DNA of 64,000 bases from Paraburkholderia adhaesiva (GCF_021390575.1 NZ_JAJEJQ010000001.1:124001-188000), one strand, 5' to 3'; positions 1 to 9,259 are shown, counted from the first letter of the stretch. The notes: a model not told the origin generated them from the sequence alone. Numbers and translations are program-made.

Positions 1-1422
1 CGACGCGAGCATCGCGAACACCACGGCTTCTGCGAGCGGAATAAACAGATAATGCGCGACGCCCGATAGCAGGAACATCGGCACGAACACGATGCAGATC
101 GAGAGTGTGGAGACGAGCGTCGGGATCGCGATCTGGTGCGCGCCGTCGAGGATCGCCTGCTCGAGTGTTTTGCCCTGTTCGAGCTGCTGGCTGATGTTTT
201 CGATGGCGACGGTCGCGTCGTCGACGAGAATGCCCACCGCGAGCGCGAGCCCGCCGAGCGTCATGATGTTGATGGTTTCGCCGAGCGCCGAGAGCGCGAT
301 GATCGACGTGAGCATCGACAGTGGAATCGACACGGCGATGATGAGCGTCGCGCGCCAGTTGCCGAGAAAGAGCAGGATCATGAGCGCGGTGAGCGCGGCG
401 GCGATCAATGCTTCGCGCAGCACGCCCTCGACCGATGCGCGCACGAACAGCGACTGGTCGGCGACGGGATCGATATTGAGCGACGACGGGACGAGGTTGC
501 GCAGCGCCGGCATCATCTCCTTGATGCGGTCGACGATCTCGAGCGTCGAGGTGTTGCCGCTCTTGTTGATCGTAAGTAGCGATGCGCGCTGGCCGTCCAC
601 GCGCACGATATTGGTCTGCGGCTGGAAGCCGTCGCGCACGTGCGCGACGTCGCGGATATAGATCGTGCCGTTCGTGGTGGTTTTCACCGGAATGTCGTTT
701 AGACCCGCTAGTGTGTTTGGACTGGCGTTCATCAGCACCGAGTATTCGGTCGAGCCGATTTTCGCCGTGCCTGAGGGCAGGATCAGATTTTGCACGCTGA
801 TGGCGTTGACGACGTCCATCGGCGAAAGGTTGTGCTGCTGCAGCGCGCGCTGGTCGATGTCAACCATGATCTGCCGCTGCTTGCCGCCGTAAGGCAGCGG
901 CGCGGAGGCGCCGGGCACGGTCGCGAGCTGGGTCTTGAGGAAGTTGTTGCCGTAGTCGAACAACTCCTGTTCGGTGAGCTGCATCGACGAGAGCGACAGA
1001 CGCAGGATCGGCACCGTGGAGGCGTTGTATCGCAGGATGAACGGCGGATTGATGCCGGGCGGCAGCGAGCGCAATTGCGCCTGCGAGAGCGCCGTCACTT
1101 CCGCGAGTGCTTCCTGGATGTTGGCATGCGGCTGGAAAAAGATCTTCACGACCGCGATGCCGTTGAGCGACGAGGATTCCGTGTGCTCGATGTCGTTCAC
1201 GGCCACCGAGAGCCCGCGCTCATAGTTGAGCACGATGCGCTTTTCCATCTCGTCGGCGGGCAGGCCCTGGTATGTCCAGATGACCGAGAGGACCGGGATG
1301 TCGATGTTAGGGAAGATGTCCGTGGGCGTGCGCAGGATCGTCAGCGGTCCGACGATCAGCAGCAGCAACGCGAGGACAATGAACGTGTACGGACGCCTGA
1401 GCGCCAGTCGGACGATCCACAT
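1..1422 (-). CDS. RND-family efflux permease, N-terminal part (runs off the left edge)
   Basis: The leftward frame opens at ATG 1422 (MWIVRLALRRPYTF) and stays open for 474 codons to base 1, so the C-terminal half lies outside the window. It is an inner-membrane, proton-driven AcrB/MdtB-type permease. Visible features are the first transmembrane helix (about residues 10-30), the periplasmic porter segment beginning TPTDIFPNIDIPVLSVIW, and the second helix block with GGLALAVGILVDDATVAIEN, whose paired Asp residues match the proton-relay Asp pair of RND pumps. A GAAGGA sequence lies about 11 bases upstream of the ATG. The permease seems to be the first gene of its transcription unit, since 520 bases without a gene lie before it; adaptor and outer-membrane genes, if present, would be off the left edge. 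The substrate cannot be inferred. The family call is very secure. Confidence 0.93.
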   Translation of the reverse strand, partial: MWIVRLALRRPYTFIVLALLLLIVGPLTILRTPTDIFPNIDIPVLSVIWTYQGLPADEMEKRIVLNYERGLSVAVNDIEHTESSSLNGIAVVKIFFQPHANIQEALAEVTALSQAQLRSLPPGINPPFILRYNASTVPILRLSLSSMQLTEQELFDYGNNFLKTQLATVPGASAPLPYGGKQRQIMVDIDQRALQQHNLSPMDVVNAISVQNLILPSGTAKIGSTEYSVLMNASPNTLAGLNDIPVKTTTNGTIYIRDVAHVRDGFQPQTNIVRVDGQRASLLTINKSGNTSTLEIVDRIKEMMPALRNLVPSSLNIDPVADQSLFVRASVEGVLREALIAAALTALMILLFLGNWRATLIIAVSIPLSMLTSIIALSALGETINIMTLGGLALAVGILVDDATVAIENISQQLEQGKTLEQAILDGAHQIAIPTLVSTLSICIVFVPMFLLSGVAHYLFIPLAEAVVFAMLAS

Positions 1423-1946
1423 GGAAGGGCGCGTTCCTTCGTGGTGATGTGTGTCGCGTTCCCGGCTGGTCCGGCCGCAGGCGGCGATCGTTTTCGGTAT
1501 TGGTCTTGGTGCAGGGCCGCCGGCCCGCGCACACGAATGCGACAGGACTATAGCGCCAGTTGCCTGACATCAGCGTACTTTTTCCGTGCGCGTGCATGCA
1601 AGTGCGGACCGGACGGGGTTTACCATCTGTGGCCGTTAGCTTGTTGTAATATATGGCCGCCATTGGATGCGGGTGATGGCGCGCCGCTTCGTTGGGCGTT
1701 TGCTTCACCCCCCTAATTTTCTGCTTTGCGTACCGGCCCAAACAGGCAACAATGCGTAAACCGGTCCGATGCCGCCGCGCAATATATCGAGCAATACGAC
1801 GAAATGCGCGAAACAGCGCATGAAAGCAGCGGGCCGCGGGCGAGACGAGATGGATGCGTGTACAACCGTTGGTGCGCGCAGGCTTTGGTTACCACATTGA
1901 CCGGCGCTTCAGACATGGAAGCCGGCGTTGAGAACGGGGAAACATC
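1423..1946. other. Geneless divergent region between the RND gene and the 70-residue gene
   Basis: Roughly 520 bases separate two divergent genes. Open frames here have no recognisable protein character. The stretch around 1640-1660 is relatively AT-rich (TTGTTGTAATATAT) and could carry promoter elements, but I see no convincing -35/-10 pair and no clear operator. Confidence 0.4.
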
Positions 1947-2159
1947 ATGAAAGTCGGTTCTATCGTACGTACAGTGCATATGGCCGTGCCCCAAGGCGCG
2001 CGCGGCATCGTCATGCGCATTCTCGGCGACATGGCCATGGTGACGTGGTATGACGGCGAGCCTGGCTCGTCGAAGCAGCTCAATACCGAGCCCTTTTTTC
2101 TGGAAGACCTGATCGACACGGGCGAGCACGTCCTGCCGGCCGGTTCGATGATTCACTGA
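1947..2159 (+). CDS. Small conserved protein of unknown function (70 aa)
   Basis: A 70-residue soluble protein starting MKVGSIVRTVHMAVPQGARG. A GGGGA ribosome-binding site lies six bases before the ATG, which supports translation. It has no signal peptide, membrane segment or cysteine cluster. The sequence is rich in beta-strand-forming residues, with a Gly-Asp-Met-Ala-Met-Val-Thr-Trp-Tyr-Asp-Gly-Glu core that suggests a small SH3/KOW-like barrel, but that is inference from residue pattern only. I recall similar short proteins next to srkA-type genes in Burkholderia but cannot name a family. It stands alone between the RND gene (divergent) and srkA (195 bases downstream, same strand). Confidence 0.6.
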   Translation: MKVGSIVRTVHMAVPQGARGIVMRILGDMAMVTWYDGEPGSSKQLNTEPFFLEDLIDTGEHVLPAGSMIH

Positions 2160-2353
2160 AACGCCAGGCGGCGGCGCGCGAACGACGCGTGAACGCCGCC
2201 GTGGCTGGGAACGCGAAGTACCGCGCGCACTAAAAACAACGATGTGCGCGAGATCAGCATGGCAAGCGCGAGGAGACCACCCTGCGCACGCGGCGCAAGA
2301 ACACCGCGGCGCATCGCTCGCAGTGCCGGCCCGCAAGAGGCACAATTGCGGCT

Positions 2354-3382
2354 ATGAATCACGATCTTTCCTCTACCCCGGACGACGCCGCGCCCGAGGC
2401 GCCCTACGCGCGCCTCACGCCCGAGTGCGTGCTCGACGCGATCGACAGCGTGCTGATCCCCGCCGGCCGTCGCACCGACGGCCGCATGCTTGCGCTCAAC
2501 AGCTACGAAAACCGCGTCTATCAGGTGGGTGTCGAAGACGGCCCGCCGGTCGTCGCGAAGTTTTACCGTCCTGCACGCTGGTCCGACGAGGCGATCCTCG
2601 AAGAGCACGCTTTCGTCGGCGAGCTTGCCGCGCGCGAGATTCCCGCCGTGCCGGCGCTCGCTTTCGACCGCCGCACGCTGCACACTTTCGACGGTTTCCG
2701 CTTCGCCGTTTTCGAGCGGCGCGGCGGCCGCGCGCCCGACCTCGACCGCAGCGATACGCTCGAATGGATCGGCCGCTTCATTGGCCGCATTCATGCGGTC
2801 GGCGCGATGGAGCCCTACCGCGCGCGTCCTGCGCTCGATATCCAGACGTTTGGGTATGAACCGCGCGCCTGGCTGCTGGAGCACAGTTTCGTGCCCGCCG
2901 ACGTGCGCACCGCGTGGGAAGCGGCGGTGAATCTTGCGCTCGAGGGCGTCGAAGCCGCGTTTGAACGCGCAGGCGACGTGCGCTCGCTGCGTTTGCACGG
3001 CGACTGTCATCCGAGCAACCTGTTGTGGACGGACGCGGGTCCGCATTTCGTTGATTTCGACGACAGCCGCATGGGTCCCGCGATCCAGGATCTGTGGCTG
3101 CTGCTGCCGGGCGACCGCGCGGGCGCGTCGCGCGCGCTCACCGATCTGCTGGCGGGCTATGAGGACTTCTGCGAATTCGAGCCGCGCGAACTGCATCTGA
3201 TCGAAGCGCTGCGCACGCTGCGGCTCATCCACTACAGCGCGTGGCTCGCGCGGCGCTGGCACGATCCCGCGTTTCCGGCCGCGTTTCCGTGGTTCAACAC
3301 GCAGCGCTACTGGGAAGATCGCATTCTCGAGTTACGCGAGCAGATCGGCGCGATGCAGGAAGGGCCGCTTTGGCCCGTTTGA
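2354..3382 (+). CDS. srkA: Stress response kinase A (SrkA/YihE/RdoA family)
   Basis: A 342-residue cytosolic serine/threonine kinase of the aminoglycoside-phosphotransferase/choline-kinase fold. It has the family's usual length (E. coli SrkA is about 330). A lysine in VVAKFYRP (about residue 69) is the likely ATP-contacting residue. The catalytic loop is HGDCHPSN (215-222), and the metal-binding segment is VDFDDSRMGPAIQDLW (233 onward). The ATG is the first in the frame and follows a run of non-coding DNA. The known role of the family is protection against envelope and redox stress and antagonism of programmed death by the MazEF pathway. No partner gene is adjacent; the next gene lies 450 bases downstream. 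Confidence 0.9.
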   Translation: MNHDLSSTPDDAAPEAPYARLTPECVLDAIDSVLIPAGRRTDGRMLALNSYENRVYQVGVEDGPPVVAKFYRPARWSDEAILEEHAFVGELAAREIPAVPALAFDRRTLHTFDGFRFAVFERRGGRAPDLDRSDTLEWIGRFIGRIHAVGAMEPYRARPALDIQTFGYEPRAWLLEHSFVPADVRTAWEAAVNLALEGVEAAFERAGDVRSLRLHGDCHPSNLLWTDAGPHFVDFDDSRMGPAIQDLWLLLPGDRAGASRALTDLLAGYEDFCEFEPRELHLIEALRTLRLIHYSAWLARRWHDPAFPAAFPWFNTQRYWEDRILELREQIGAMQEGPLWPV

Positions 3383-3830
3383 GTCGCGCTCACGCTGTGC
3401 CGCGCTATCGACGGTTCTGGTCGGTGAAGTTCCTCAACAGAGTGACCATCCATCGCGTGAACGCATTACGCGCCATCGTTTCGAAGGCGGCGCGCATGTG
3501 CGCGCAATCGTTTGCAGTGAAAGCATCTCGCGTGAAATGCGCGCATTTCGCGCGGGAGACGTGTAATCCGGTTGCCGGGATCCAGCACGTACAACGAAGT
3601 GAAATCGACGAGTGCGTTCCCGGCGTGATCCGGCGGGCACGTCGAGTGCAAACGTGCCGGACGGCAGCGCAACGCACTCACGCTCGAAACCGACCGCACA
3701 CATATGCAGCGCGGTCTCATATTGCCAAGGCCCGCCTTGGGTTCTATGGTTGCGACATTAAAAGCGCACGGCCGTTTCAGCCAAACACAATGCGCAACCG
3801 GCGTCCCCACGCCCCAATAAGGAGACATAT
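3383..3830. other. Geneless region upstream of the OFA transporter, with a palindrome
   Basis: About 450 bases with no credible gene. It contains a perfect 16-base palindrome, GAAATGCGCGCATTTC, at 3534-3549, and just before it a near-palindrome GCGCGCATGTGCGCGC. Either could be a regulator site for the transporter that starts 280 bases later; nothing shows which protein would bind. Confidence 0.4.
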
Positions 3831-5240
3831 ATGAGCAGCTTTGCCGATTCGAAGCGCGACGCCCCAGCCGCGCCCTTCTTCTCGAAGGAGGCAACCATCG
3901 CACCACCCGGGTTTTCCCGGTGGATGGTGCCGCCCGCGGCACTTGCCGTTCATCTTTGTATCGGTCAGGCCTACGCCTTCTCGGTGTTCAATGCACCGCT
4001 CACGAAAGTCATCGGCATAACTAATTCTGCGCCTACCGACTGGGCGCTCACTTCGCTCGGCTGGATTTTCTCGCTCGCGATCGTTTTCCTTGGCCTGTCG
4101 GCGGCGTTCGGCGGCAAATGGCTCGAACGTGTCGGCCCCCGCCGCACGATGTTTACGGCGGCTTGCTGCTTCGGCGGCGGCTTCCTGGTGTCGGCGCTCG
4201 GCGTGTGGCTACACGAAATCTGGCTGCTGTATCTCGGCTATGGCGTGATTGGCGGCATCGGGCTCGGGCTGGGTTACGTCTCGCCGGTCTCGACGCTGAT
4301 CCGCTGGTTCCCCGACCGTCGCGGCATGGCGACGGGCATGGCGATCATGGGCTTCGGCGGCGGCGCGATGATTGCCGCACCTTTGTCCGTACTGCTGATG
4401 AAGCATTTCGCCAGCGATACGAGCGTGGGTGTCGCGCAGACCTTCGTCGTGCTCGGCGTGGCGTACTTCATCTCGATGACGATCGGCGCGCTCGCCATTC
4501 GCGTGCCGGCGCCGGGCTGGAAGCCGGCCGGCTGGACGCCGCCCGCGACCACGGCCAAGCTCGTGTCGCGCAACGACGTGCACATCGATCAAGCACTCAA
4601 GACGCCGCAGTTCTACCTGATCTGGCTCGTGCTGTTCCTCAACGTGACGGCCGGTATCGGCATTCTCGGTCAGGCTTCGGTCATGATCCAGGAGAGCTTC
4701 AAGGACACCGTGACCGCAGGCGCCGCGGCGGGCTTCGTCGGCCTGCTCTCGCTCTTCAACATGGGCGGGCGGTTCGTGTGGGCGTCGGCGTCTGACTGGG
4801 TGGGCCGCAAGAACACGTACTTCATCTTCTTCGTGCTGGGTGCGGCGCTTTACTATGCCGTGCCGCAGTTCGCGCAGAGCGGCAACATCGTGTTCTTCGT
4901 GCTCGCGTACTGCCTGATTCTCTCGATGTATGGCGGCGGCTTCTCCACCGTGCCGGCCTATCTCGCCGACATGTTTGGTACGGCGTTCGTCGGCGGCATT
5001 CACGGGCGTCTGTTGACCGCGTGGGCGGCTGCGGGTGTCGCGGGCCCGGTGCTCGTGAACTACCTGCGCGCGTATCAGGTGGCGAACGGCGTTGCGAAGG
5101 CGGACGCCTATACGATGACTGTTCACATCATGGCGGTGCTGCTCGTGATCGGCTTCATCTGCAACCTGCTCATCAAGCGCGTCCACGAGAAGCATCACAT
5201 GAGCGAATCGGGCGATTCGCAACTCGCCGTCGGCAAATAA
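3831..5240 (+). CDS. MFS transporter, oxalate:formate antiporter (OFA) family
   Basis: A 469-residue, 12-helix major facilitator. After a polar N-terminus of about 30 residues comes GFSRWMVPPAALAVHLCIGQAYAFSVF, characteristic of the OxlT/OFA subgroup. It also has the loop 2-3 signature GGKWLERVGPRRT and a charged central loop near residues 225-255. The ribosome-binding site is ATAAGGAGACATAT directly before the ATG. OFA carriers exchange small carboxylates such as oxalate/formate, but many members are uncharacterised, so the substrate is open. A 42-codon gene follows after 13 bases and is surely co-transcribed. The helix-rich protein is full length. Confidence 0.9.
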   Translation: MSSFADSKRDAPAAPFFSKEATIAPPGFSRWMVPPAALAVHLCIGQAYAFSVFNAPLTKVIGITNSAPTDWALTSLGWIFSLAIVFLGLSAAFGGKWLERVGPRRTMFTAACCFGGGFLVSALGVWLHEIWLLYLGYGVIGGIGLGLGYVSPVSTLIRWFPDRRGMATGMAIMGFGGGAMIAAPLSVLLMKHFASDTSVGVAQTFVVLGVAYFISMTIGALAIRVPAPGWKPAGWTPPATTAKLVSRNDVHIDQALKTPQFYLIWLVLFLNVTAGIGILGQASVMIQESFKDTVTAGAAAGFVGLLSLFNMGGRFVWASASDWVGRKNTYFIFFVLGAALYYAVPQFAQSGNIVFFVLAYCLILSMYGGGFSTVPAYLADMFGTAFVGGIHGRLLTAWAAAGVAGPVLVNYLRAYQVANGVAKADAYTMTVHIMAVLLVIGFICNLLIKRVHEKHHMSESGDSQLAVGK

Positions 5241-5253
5241 GGAGAAGCGAACA

Positions 5254-5382
5254 ATGAATACGACTGCCGATACGAAGTCGTCGAACAAACTGCTGATGGC
5301 GGTTTTCTGGCTGTACGTGCTCGTGCCGCTCGCCTGGGGCGTGACCAACACGCTGATTCAGGCAACGAAGCTGTTCCAGTAA
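5254..5382 (+). CDS. MFS transporter small subunit (42-aa single-helix protein)
   Basis: A 42-residue protein beginning MNTTADTKSSNKLL and ending TKLFQ. It has one predicted transmembrane helix, roughly residues 13-31 (LLMAVFWLYVLVPLAWGV). The start has an AAGGAGAAGCGAACA ribosome-binding site, 13 bases after the stop of the OFA carrier. The hydrophobic WLYVLVPLAWGV motif with a following helix fits the tiny companion proteins encoded after OFA-family carriers in many proteobacteria, annotated as small subunits of MFS transporters. I infer it packs against the carrier; whether it is needed for transport is not known to me. It is too short for most automated gene calls. Confidence 0.8.
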   Translation: MNTTADTKSSNKLLMAVFWLYVLVPLAWGVTNTLIQATKLFQ

Positions 5383-5424
5383 GCGGCTCTTCAGCCGGGG
5401 CGCGCCGCGTGAGCGGCGCGCCCG

Positions 5425-6447
5425 TCAAACATGACAATCCGAGGCCGCGCCCGCCGAGATTTCGCGGGCCGCTTTGGCGCCTTCGACCTGGAGAATGGTG
5501 GGCAGTGACACGCCGTTCTTCGCTGCGGTGACCTCTGCGAGGATCGACACCGCGATTTCCGGCGGCGTGCGGCTGCCGATGTAGATGCCCACGGGTCCAT
5601 GCATCCGCGAGAGCTGGGCGTCATCCAGATCGAATTCCTTCAACCGTTCACGCCGCGCCGCGTTGTTACGCCGCGAGCCGAGCGCCCCCACATAGAACGC
5701 GTGCGTCTTGAGCGCTTCCATTAGCGCGAGATCATCGAGTTTCGGATCGTGCGTGAGCGCGATCACCGCGCAACGGTCGTCGAGCTTCATGTCGAGCACG
5801 GTATCGTCCGGCATGGTGCGCACGAGCGTCGTGCCCGGCACGTCCCACGTGTCCGTGTATTCTTCGCGCGGATCGCACACCGTCACCTGGTAATCGAGCC
5901 CCACGGCGATCTGGCAGAGATAGCGCGAAAGCTGACCCGCGCCGATCACGAGCATGCGGTAACGCGGCCCGTGGATCGTGGTGAGACGCGTGCCGTCGAA
6001 AAAGACGCCATCGGTGGCGCTGGCGGGGCCGAGCGAGGCCTGGCCGCTTGCCATGTCGAGCGTGCGCGCGACGAGTTCGCCGCGCTCCACGGCGTCGAGC
6101 AGCGCGCGGATGCCACTCGCATCGGCGAGCGGTTCCAGCACGAGCTGGATCGTGCCGCCGCACGGCAGCCCGAAGCGATGCGCCTCTTCAGCCGTGATGC
6201 CGTACTTCACGGTATCGGGCTTTTCGATGTGGATGCCTTCGCGACGTACGCGGTCGATCAGATCGTCCTCGATGCAGCCGCCCGACACCGAACCGACCAC
6301 AAGCCCGTCCTCGCGCACGACGAGCATCGCGCCTTCGGGACGCGGCGACGAACCCCACGTTTTCACCACCGTCACGAGGAGCGCGCGGTGACCTTCGTCG
6401 AGCCATCGCACGCTGGATTTCAGGACTTCGAGATCCACGCTGTCCAT
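5425..6447 (-). CDS. XdhC-family protein, molybdenum hydroxylase maturation
   Basis: A 340-residue protein with the two XdhC/CoxI parts. The N-terminal part has VTVVKTWGSSPRPEGAMLVV and the GSVSGGCIEDDL motif (about residues 50-62). The C-terminal Rossmann-like domain has YRMLVIGAGQLSRYLCQIA, VCDPREEY and FYVGALGSRRNNAARRERL. XdhC-type proteins bind the molybdenum cofactor, help convert it to the sulfurated form and insert it into xanthine-dehydrogenase-like enzymes. The ATG has a strong AAAGGAGA site. It overlaps the end of the upstream coxG-like gene by 28 bases and is the last gene of the seven-gene operon. Its position strongly suggests it serves the CoxSLM-type enzyme encoded upstream. 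Confidence 0.9.
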   Translation of the reverse strand: MDSVDLEVLKSSVRWLDEGHRALLVTVVKTWGSSPRPEGAMLVVREDGLVVGSVSGGCIEDDLIDRVRREGIHIEKPDTVKYGITAEEAHRFGLPCGGTIQLVLEPLADASGIRALLDAVERGELVARTLDMASGQASLGPASATDGVFFDGTRLTTIHGPRYRMLVIGAGQLSRYLCQIAVGLDYQVTVCDPREEYTDTWDVPGTTLVRTMPDDTVLDMKLDDRCAVIALTHDPKLDDLALMEALKTHAFYVGALGSRRNNAARRERLKEFDLDDAQLSRMHGPVGIYIGSRTPPEIAVSILAEVTAAKNGVSLPTILQVEGAKAAREISAGAASDCHV

Positions 6448-7004
6448 GAGCGTCTCCTTTTGTTCGGTTCGTCGCCGGTTGTTGCTTCGGCGGCATCGTC
6501 TTCAACCATTTGTGTTGCTTCGGCTTTACCGGCTTCTTCTTCCGCTTCGATGACGCTTGTGCCGTCGCCCAGTTGCTCGCCAAAGCGTTTGAAGAAATGC
6601 GCCGCGATCTTTTGCGCCGCGCCGTCGACGAGCCGCGAGCCGATCTGCGCGAGCTTGCCGCCCACCTGCGCAGTCGCTGTGTAGGTCAGCATGGTCGCAT
6701 CGTCGCCTGCGCTCTGGAGCTGAACCTGCGCACTGCCCTTGCCGAAGCCCGCCGCGCCACCCTGGCCTTCGAAGTGGATCGTGTAGCGGTTGGGCGCCTC
6801 GACATCGGTCAGTGCCATGCGGCCCTTGAAGCGTGCCTTCACCGGCCCGACCGCCGCCATCAGCGCAACAGCCCAGGTGTTCTCGCCGTCCGCCTCGATG
6901 CTCTCGCAGCCGGGAATGCAGGCCTTCAGGATGGCCGTGTCGTTGAGCGCCTCCCACGCCCGCTGCTGCGGTACCGGCAGCGAGTGGCTTTCGGTCAACT
7001 CCAT
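6420..7004 (-). CDS. CoxG-like SRPBCC-family protein
   Basis: A 194-residue protein of the CoxG (carbon monoxide dehydrogenase subunit G) group within the START/SRPBCC fold. It opens MELTESHSLPVPQQRAWEAL, followed by LKACIPGCESIE and an alternating beta pattern to about residue 145. The last ~45 residues are acidic and low-complexity, ending in a basic amphipathic segment (NKRRRSWTAWISKS). In Oligotropha, CoxG is tied to membrane recruitment of the Mo-hydroxylase; the basic/aromatic tail here would fit a membrane-contacting role, which is inference. It overlaps the VWA gene upstream by 10 bases and xdhC downstream by 28, so it is translationally coupled. GGGGGAACAAG precedes the ATG. Confidence 0.88.
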   Translation of the reverse strand: MELTESHSLPVPQQRAWEALNDTAILKACIPGCESIEADGENTWAVALMAAVGPVKARFKGRMALTDVEAPNRYTIHFEGQGGAAGFGKGSAQVQLQSAGDDATMLTYTATAQVGGKLAQIGSRLVDGAAQKIAAHFFKRFGEQLGDGTSVIEAEEEAGKAEATQMVEDDAAEATTGDEPNKRRRSWTAWISKS

Positions 7005-8275
7005 CTTGTTCCCCCTTGTTGTGATGCCCGCAGTGGCGCGCTGCGTGAGTGCGGTGCTAGCGGCGCCACGCTCAGGCTGTGCCCGAATGCTTCAAGACTC
7101 TCTAGATCGTGGACGGGATAGTGGGCGTCCACATGCGGCAGCATCGCTTGCACGCCGCGTGCCTTCGGCGTGAAGCCGCTGTAGCGCAGCAGCGGATTGA
7201 GCCAAACCACGCGATGCGCGAAGCGATGGAGGCGCGCCATTTCGGCGGCGAGCGTTTCGGTGGCTTCGTGATCGAGTCCGTCGGTGACGATCAGCACGGT
7301 TGCTCGACCACTGAGCATGCGGCGCGCCCAGCGCCGGTTGAATTCGCCGAGCGTGGCGCCGATGCGCGTGCCGCCCGACCAGTCCGCGACCTGCGCACAG
7401 AGTTGCGCGAGTGCGATGTCAGGGTCGCGTTCGCGCAGTGCGCGCGTCGCGTGCGTGAGGCGCGTGCCGAAGAGGAAGACCTGCAGGCGCTCGCGTGAAT
7501 GCAGCAGCGCGTGGCAGTAGTAGAGCACCGCGCGCGAATAGCTGCTCATCGATCCGGAGATGTCGAGCAGCAGCACGACGGGCGGCTTGCGTTCGACCGG
7601 TGCGCGATATTTCCACACGGTCCAGTCGCCGCCTGCACGCACAGCGTGGCGCGCACTCGCGCGCAGGTCGGCATGCGTGCCATGCGACGCGGCTTTTAGC
7701 CGGCGCGTGCGCTCGGTCGCGAGCGGCAGACGGCGCGCGCGGATCAGGTGGCGCAGCGTGCGCCATTCGTCGGCGGTGAGCGTGTCGAAGTCGCGGTGGC
7801 GCAGGCGCTCTTCTGCGCTGAACGTCGCGTGCGCGCGCAGTTCGTATTCGTCGGGCGATTCGGGCTTGTGCGTGCTGTGCGGCGCGGGCGCACGCGCAGC
7901 GAGGGCATCGGCGAGTCGGTTGTTGCGGCGCGGCGGCGGCACGCCGCCTTGCACCTTTGGCAGGAGCAGCGCGCGCAGCTTGCCTTCCCAGTCCGGATCG
8001 CGCCAGAACAGATCGAACGCGGCATAAAAGAGGTCGCGTTCGTCGGCCGCCGACGTAAACAGCGCCGCAAGCGCCGCGCGAACATCGTCGCGGCGGGTGA
8101 GATCGATGAGGCAAAGCGCGTCGATCGCGTCGACGGCTTGCGCGGACGACATCGGTAGACCCGCGTGGCGCAATACGCGCACGAAATGCACGACGTTGCG
8201 AGCGAAGATGGCCGGTGTTTCGTCGCGTTCGTTGCGCTCATCGGCGTCGGTTGCGAACAGTGGCGCGGCATCCAT
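6995..8275 (-). CDS. VWA domain-containing CoxE-like protein
   Basis: A 426-residue protein of the CoxE/DUF58-VWA type. The N-terminal half is helical and Arg/Ala-rich. The von Willebrand A domain begins near residue 225 with the metal-ion-adhesion motif in VVLLLDISGSMSSYSRA and continues through LFGTRLTHATRAL, SGGTRIGATLGEF and TVLIVTDGLDHEATETL. CoxE-type proteins act with the MoxR ATPase (next gene upstream, 4 bases away) as a chaperone pair that completes the [CuSMoO2] or related Mo centre of CO-dehydrogenase-like enzymes. The GGAGTGAACCG site precedes the ATG. The last ten bases overlap the coxG-like gene. Confidence 0.9.
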   Translation of the reverse strand: MDAAPLFATDADERNERDETPAIFARNVVHFVRVLRHAGLPMSSAQAVDAIDALCLIDLTRRDDVRAALAALFTSAADERDLFYAAFDLFWRDPDWEGKLRALLLPKVQGGVPPPRRNNRLADALAARAPAPHSTHKPESPDEYELRAHATFSAEERLRHRDFDTLTADEWRTLRHLIRARRLPLATERTRRLKAASHGTHADLRASARHAVRAGGDWTVWKYRAPVERKPPVVLLLDISGSMSSYSRAVLYYCHALLHSRERLQVFLFGTRLTHATRALRERDPDIALAQLCAQVADWSGGTRIGATLGEFNRRWARRMLSGRATVLIVTDGLDHEATETLAAEMARLHRFAHRVVWLNPLLRYSGFTPKARGVQAMLPHVDAHYPVHDLESLEAFGHSLSVAPLAPHSRSAPLRASQQGGTRWS

Positions 8276-8279
8276 CGGT

Positions 8280-9167
8280 TCACTCCGCGACCGCGAGCGT
8301 TTCGGCGATACGCTGCGTGTCGAGTTGTGCGAGGTCGTCCTGATACTTGAGCAGCACGCCGAGCGTGTCCTGCACCGACTGCGGATCGAGTTCCGTCACC
8401 GAAAGCGCGGCGAGCGCGCGGCACCAGTCGATCGTTTCAGCGATACCGGGTGCCTTGAAGAGATCCATCGTGCGAAGCTGATGCACGAAGGCCACGGCGC
8501 GACGCTGCAGTTGCGCCGACGTTTCCGGCGCGCGCGCCGCCACGATCGCGAGTTCGCGTTCGCGCCCGGGGTAGTCGAGCCATTGATAGATGCAGCGGCG
8601 CTTTAGCGCGTCATGGACTTCGCGCGTGCGGTTCGACGTGATGACGACGAGCGGCGGAACGTCCGCGCGCACCGTGCCGTACTCGGGAATCGATACCTGG
8701 AAATCCGAAAGAAGTTCGAGCAGGAAGGCTTCGAATGGCTCGTCGGCGCGGTCGATTTCGTCGATCAGCAGCACGCGGCGTGCGGCCGGGTTCTGCGGAT
8801 CGGGTTGCAGCGCCTGCAGCAAAGGCCGCTTGAGCAGGAATTCGTCGCGATAGAGCGTGTCGTTGTGCGGCTTTTCGTGCGCTGCCTCGGCAAGACGCAG
8901 CGCCATGATCTGGCGCGGGTAATCCCACTCGTAGAGCGCGCTCGCCGTGTCGAGCCCTTCGTAGCATTGCAGCCGCAGAAGCGTCGTGCCGAGCAGCGCA
9001 GCGGCGGCTTTCGCAAGCTCGGTTTTGCCGACGCCAGGCTCGCCTTCGAGAAAGAGCGGCCGCTGCATGCGCATCGCGAGAAAGAGTGCGGTCGCGAGTT
9101 CGCGGCTCGCAAAATAGCCGCGCGATTGAAGTTGCGCGAGGGTGTCGTCGATCGAGGCCGGTTGCAT
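8280..9167 (-). CDS. MoxR-family AAA+ ATPase (CoxD-like)
   Basis: A 295-residue AAA+ ATPase when started at ATG 9167 (MQPASIDDTLAQLQSRGYF). The frame is open further upstream, but that part overlaps the preceding gene and has no family resemblance, so it was excluded. It has Walker A GEPGVGKTE (about 42-50), Walker B RVLLIDEIDRADEPFEAFL (about 128-146), sensor region VITSNRTREVHDALKRRC, and the helical lid with YPGRERELAIVAARAP. MoxR ATPases work with VWA proteins to mature metalloenzymes; here the VWA partner is the next gene. The gap to the upstream FAD-subunit gene is 92 bases, the largest in the operon. The ribosome-binding site is weak. Confidence 0.9.
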   Translation of the reverse strand: MQPASIDDTLAQLQSRGYFASRELATALFLAMRMQRPLFLEGEPGVGKTELAKAAAALLGTTLLRLQCYEGLDTASALYEWDYPRQIMALRLAEAAHEKPHNDTLYRDEFLLKRPLLQALQPDPQNPAARRVLLIDEIDRADEPFEAFLLELLSDFQVSIPEYGTVRADVPPLVVITSNRTREVHDALKRRCIYQWLDYPGRERELAIVAARAPETSAQLQRRAVAFVHQLRTMDLFKAPGIAETIDWCRALAALSVTELDPQSVQDTLGVLLKYQDDLAQLDTQRIAETLAVAE

Positions 9168-9259
9168 GGCGTGCCTGAAAACGCGAGAACTCGAAAATGC
9201 AAATACGCGGTCACTCGCGCACCGGTTGCGCCGATGCGCGAGTGACCGCTTCGTGGCGA

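Noticed and set aside
92..1716. Plus-strand open frames opposite the RND gene
   Set aside because: They are shadows; the minus strand gives a clear AcrB-type protein through the same bases.
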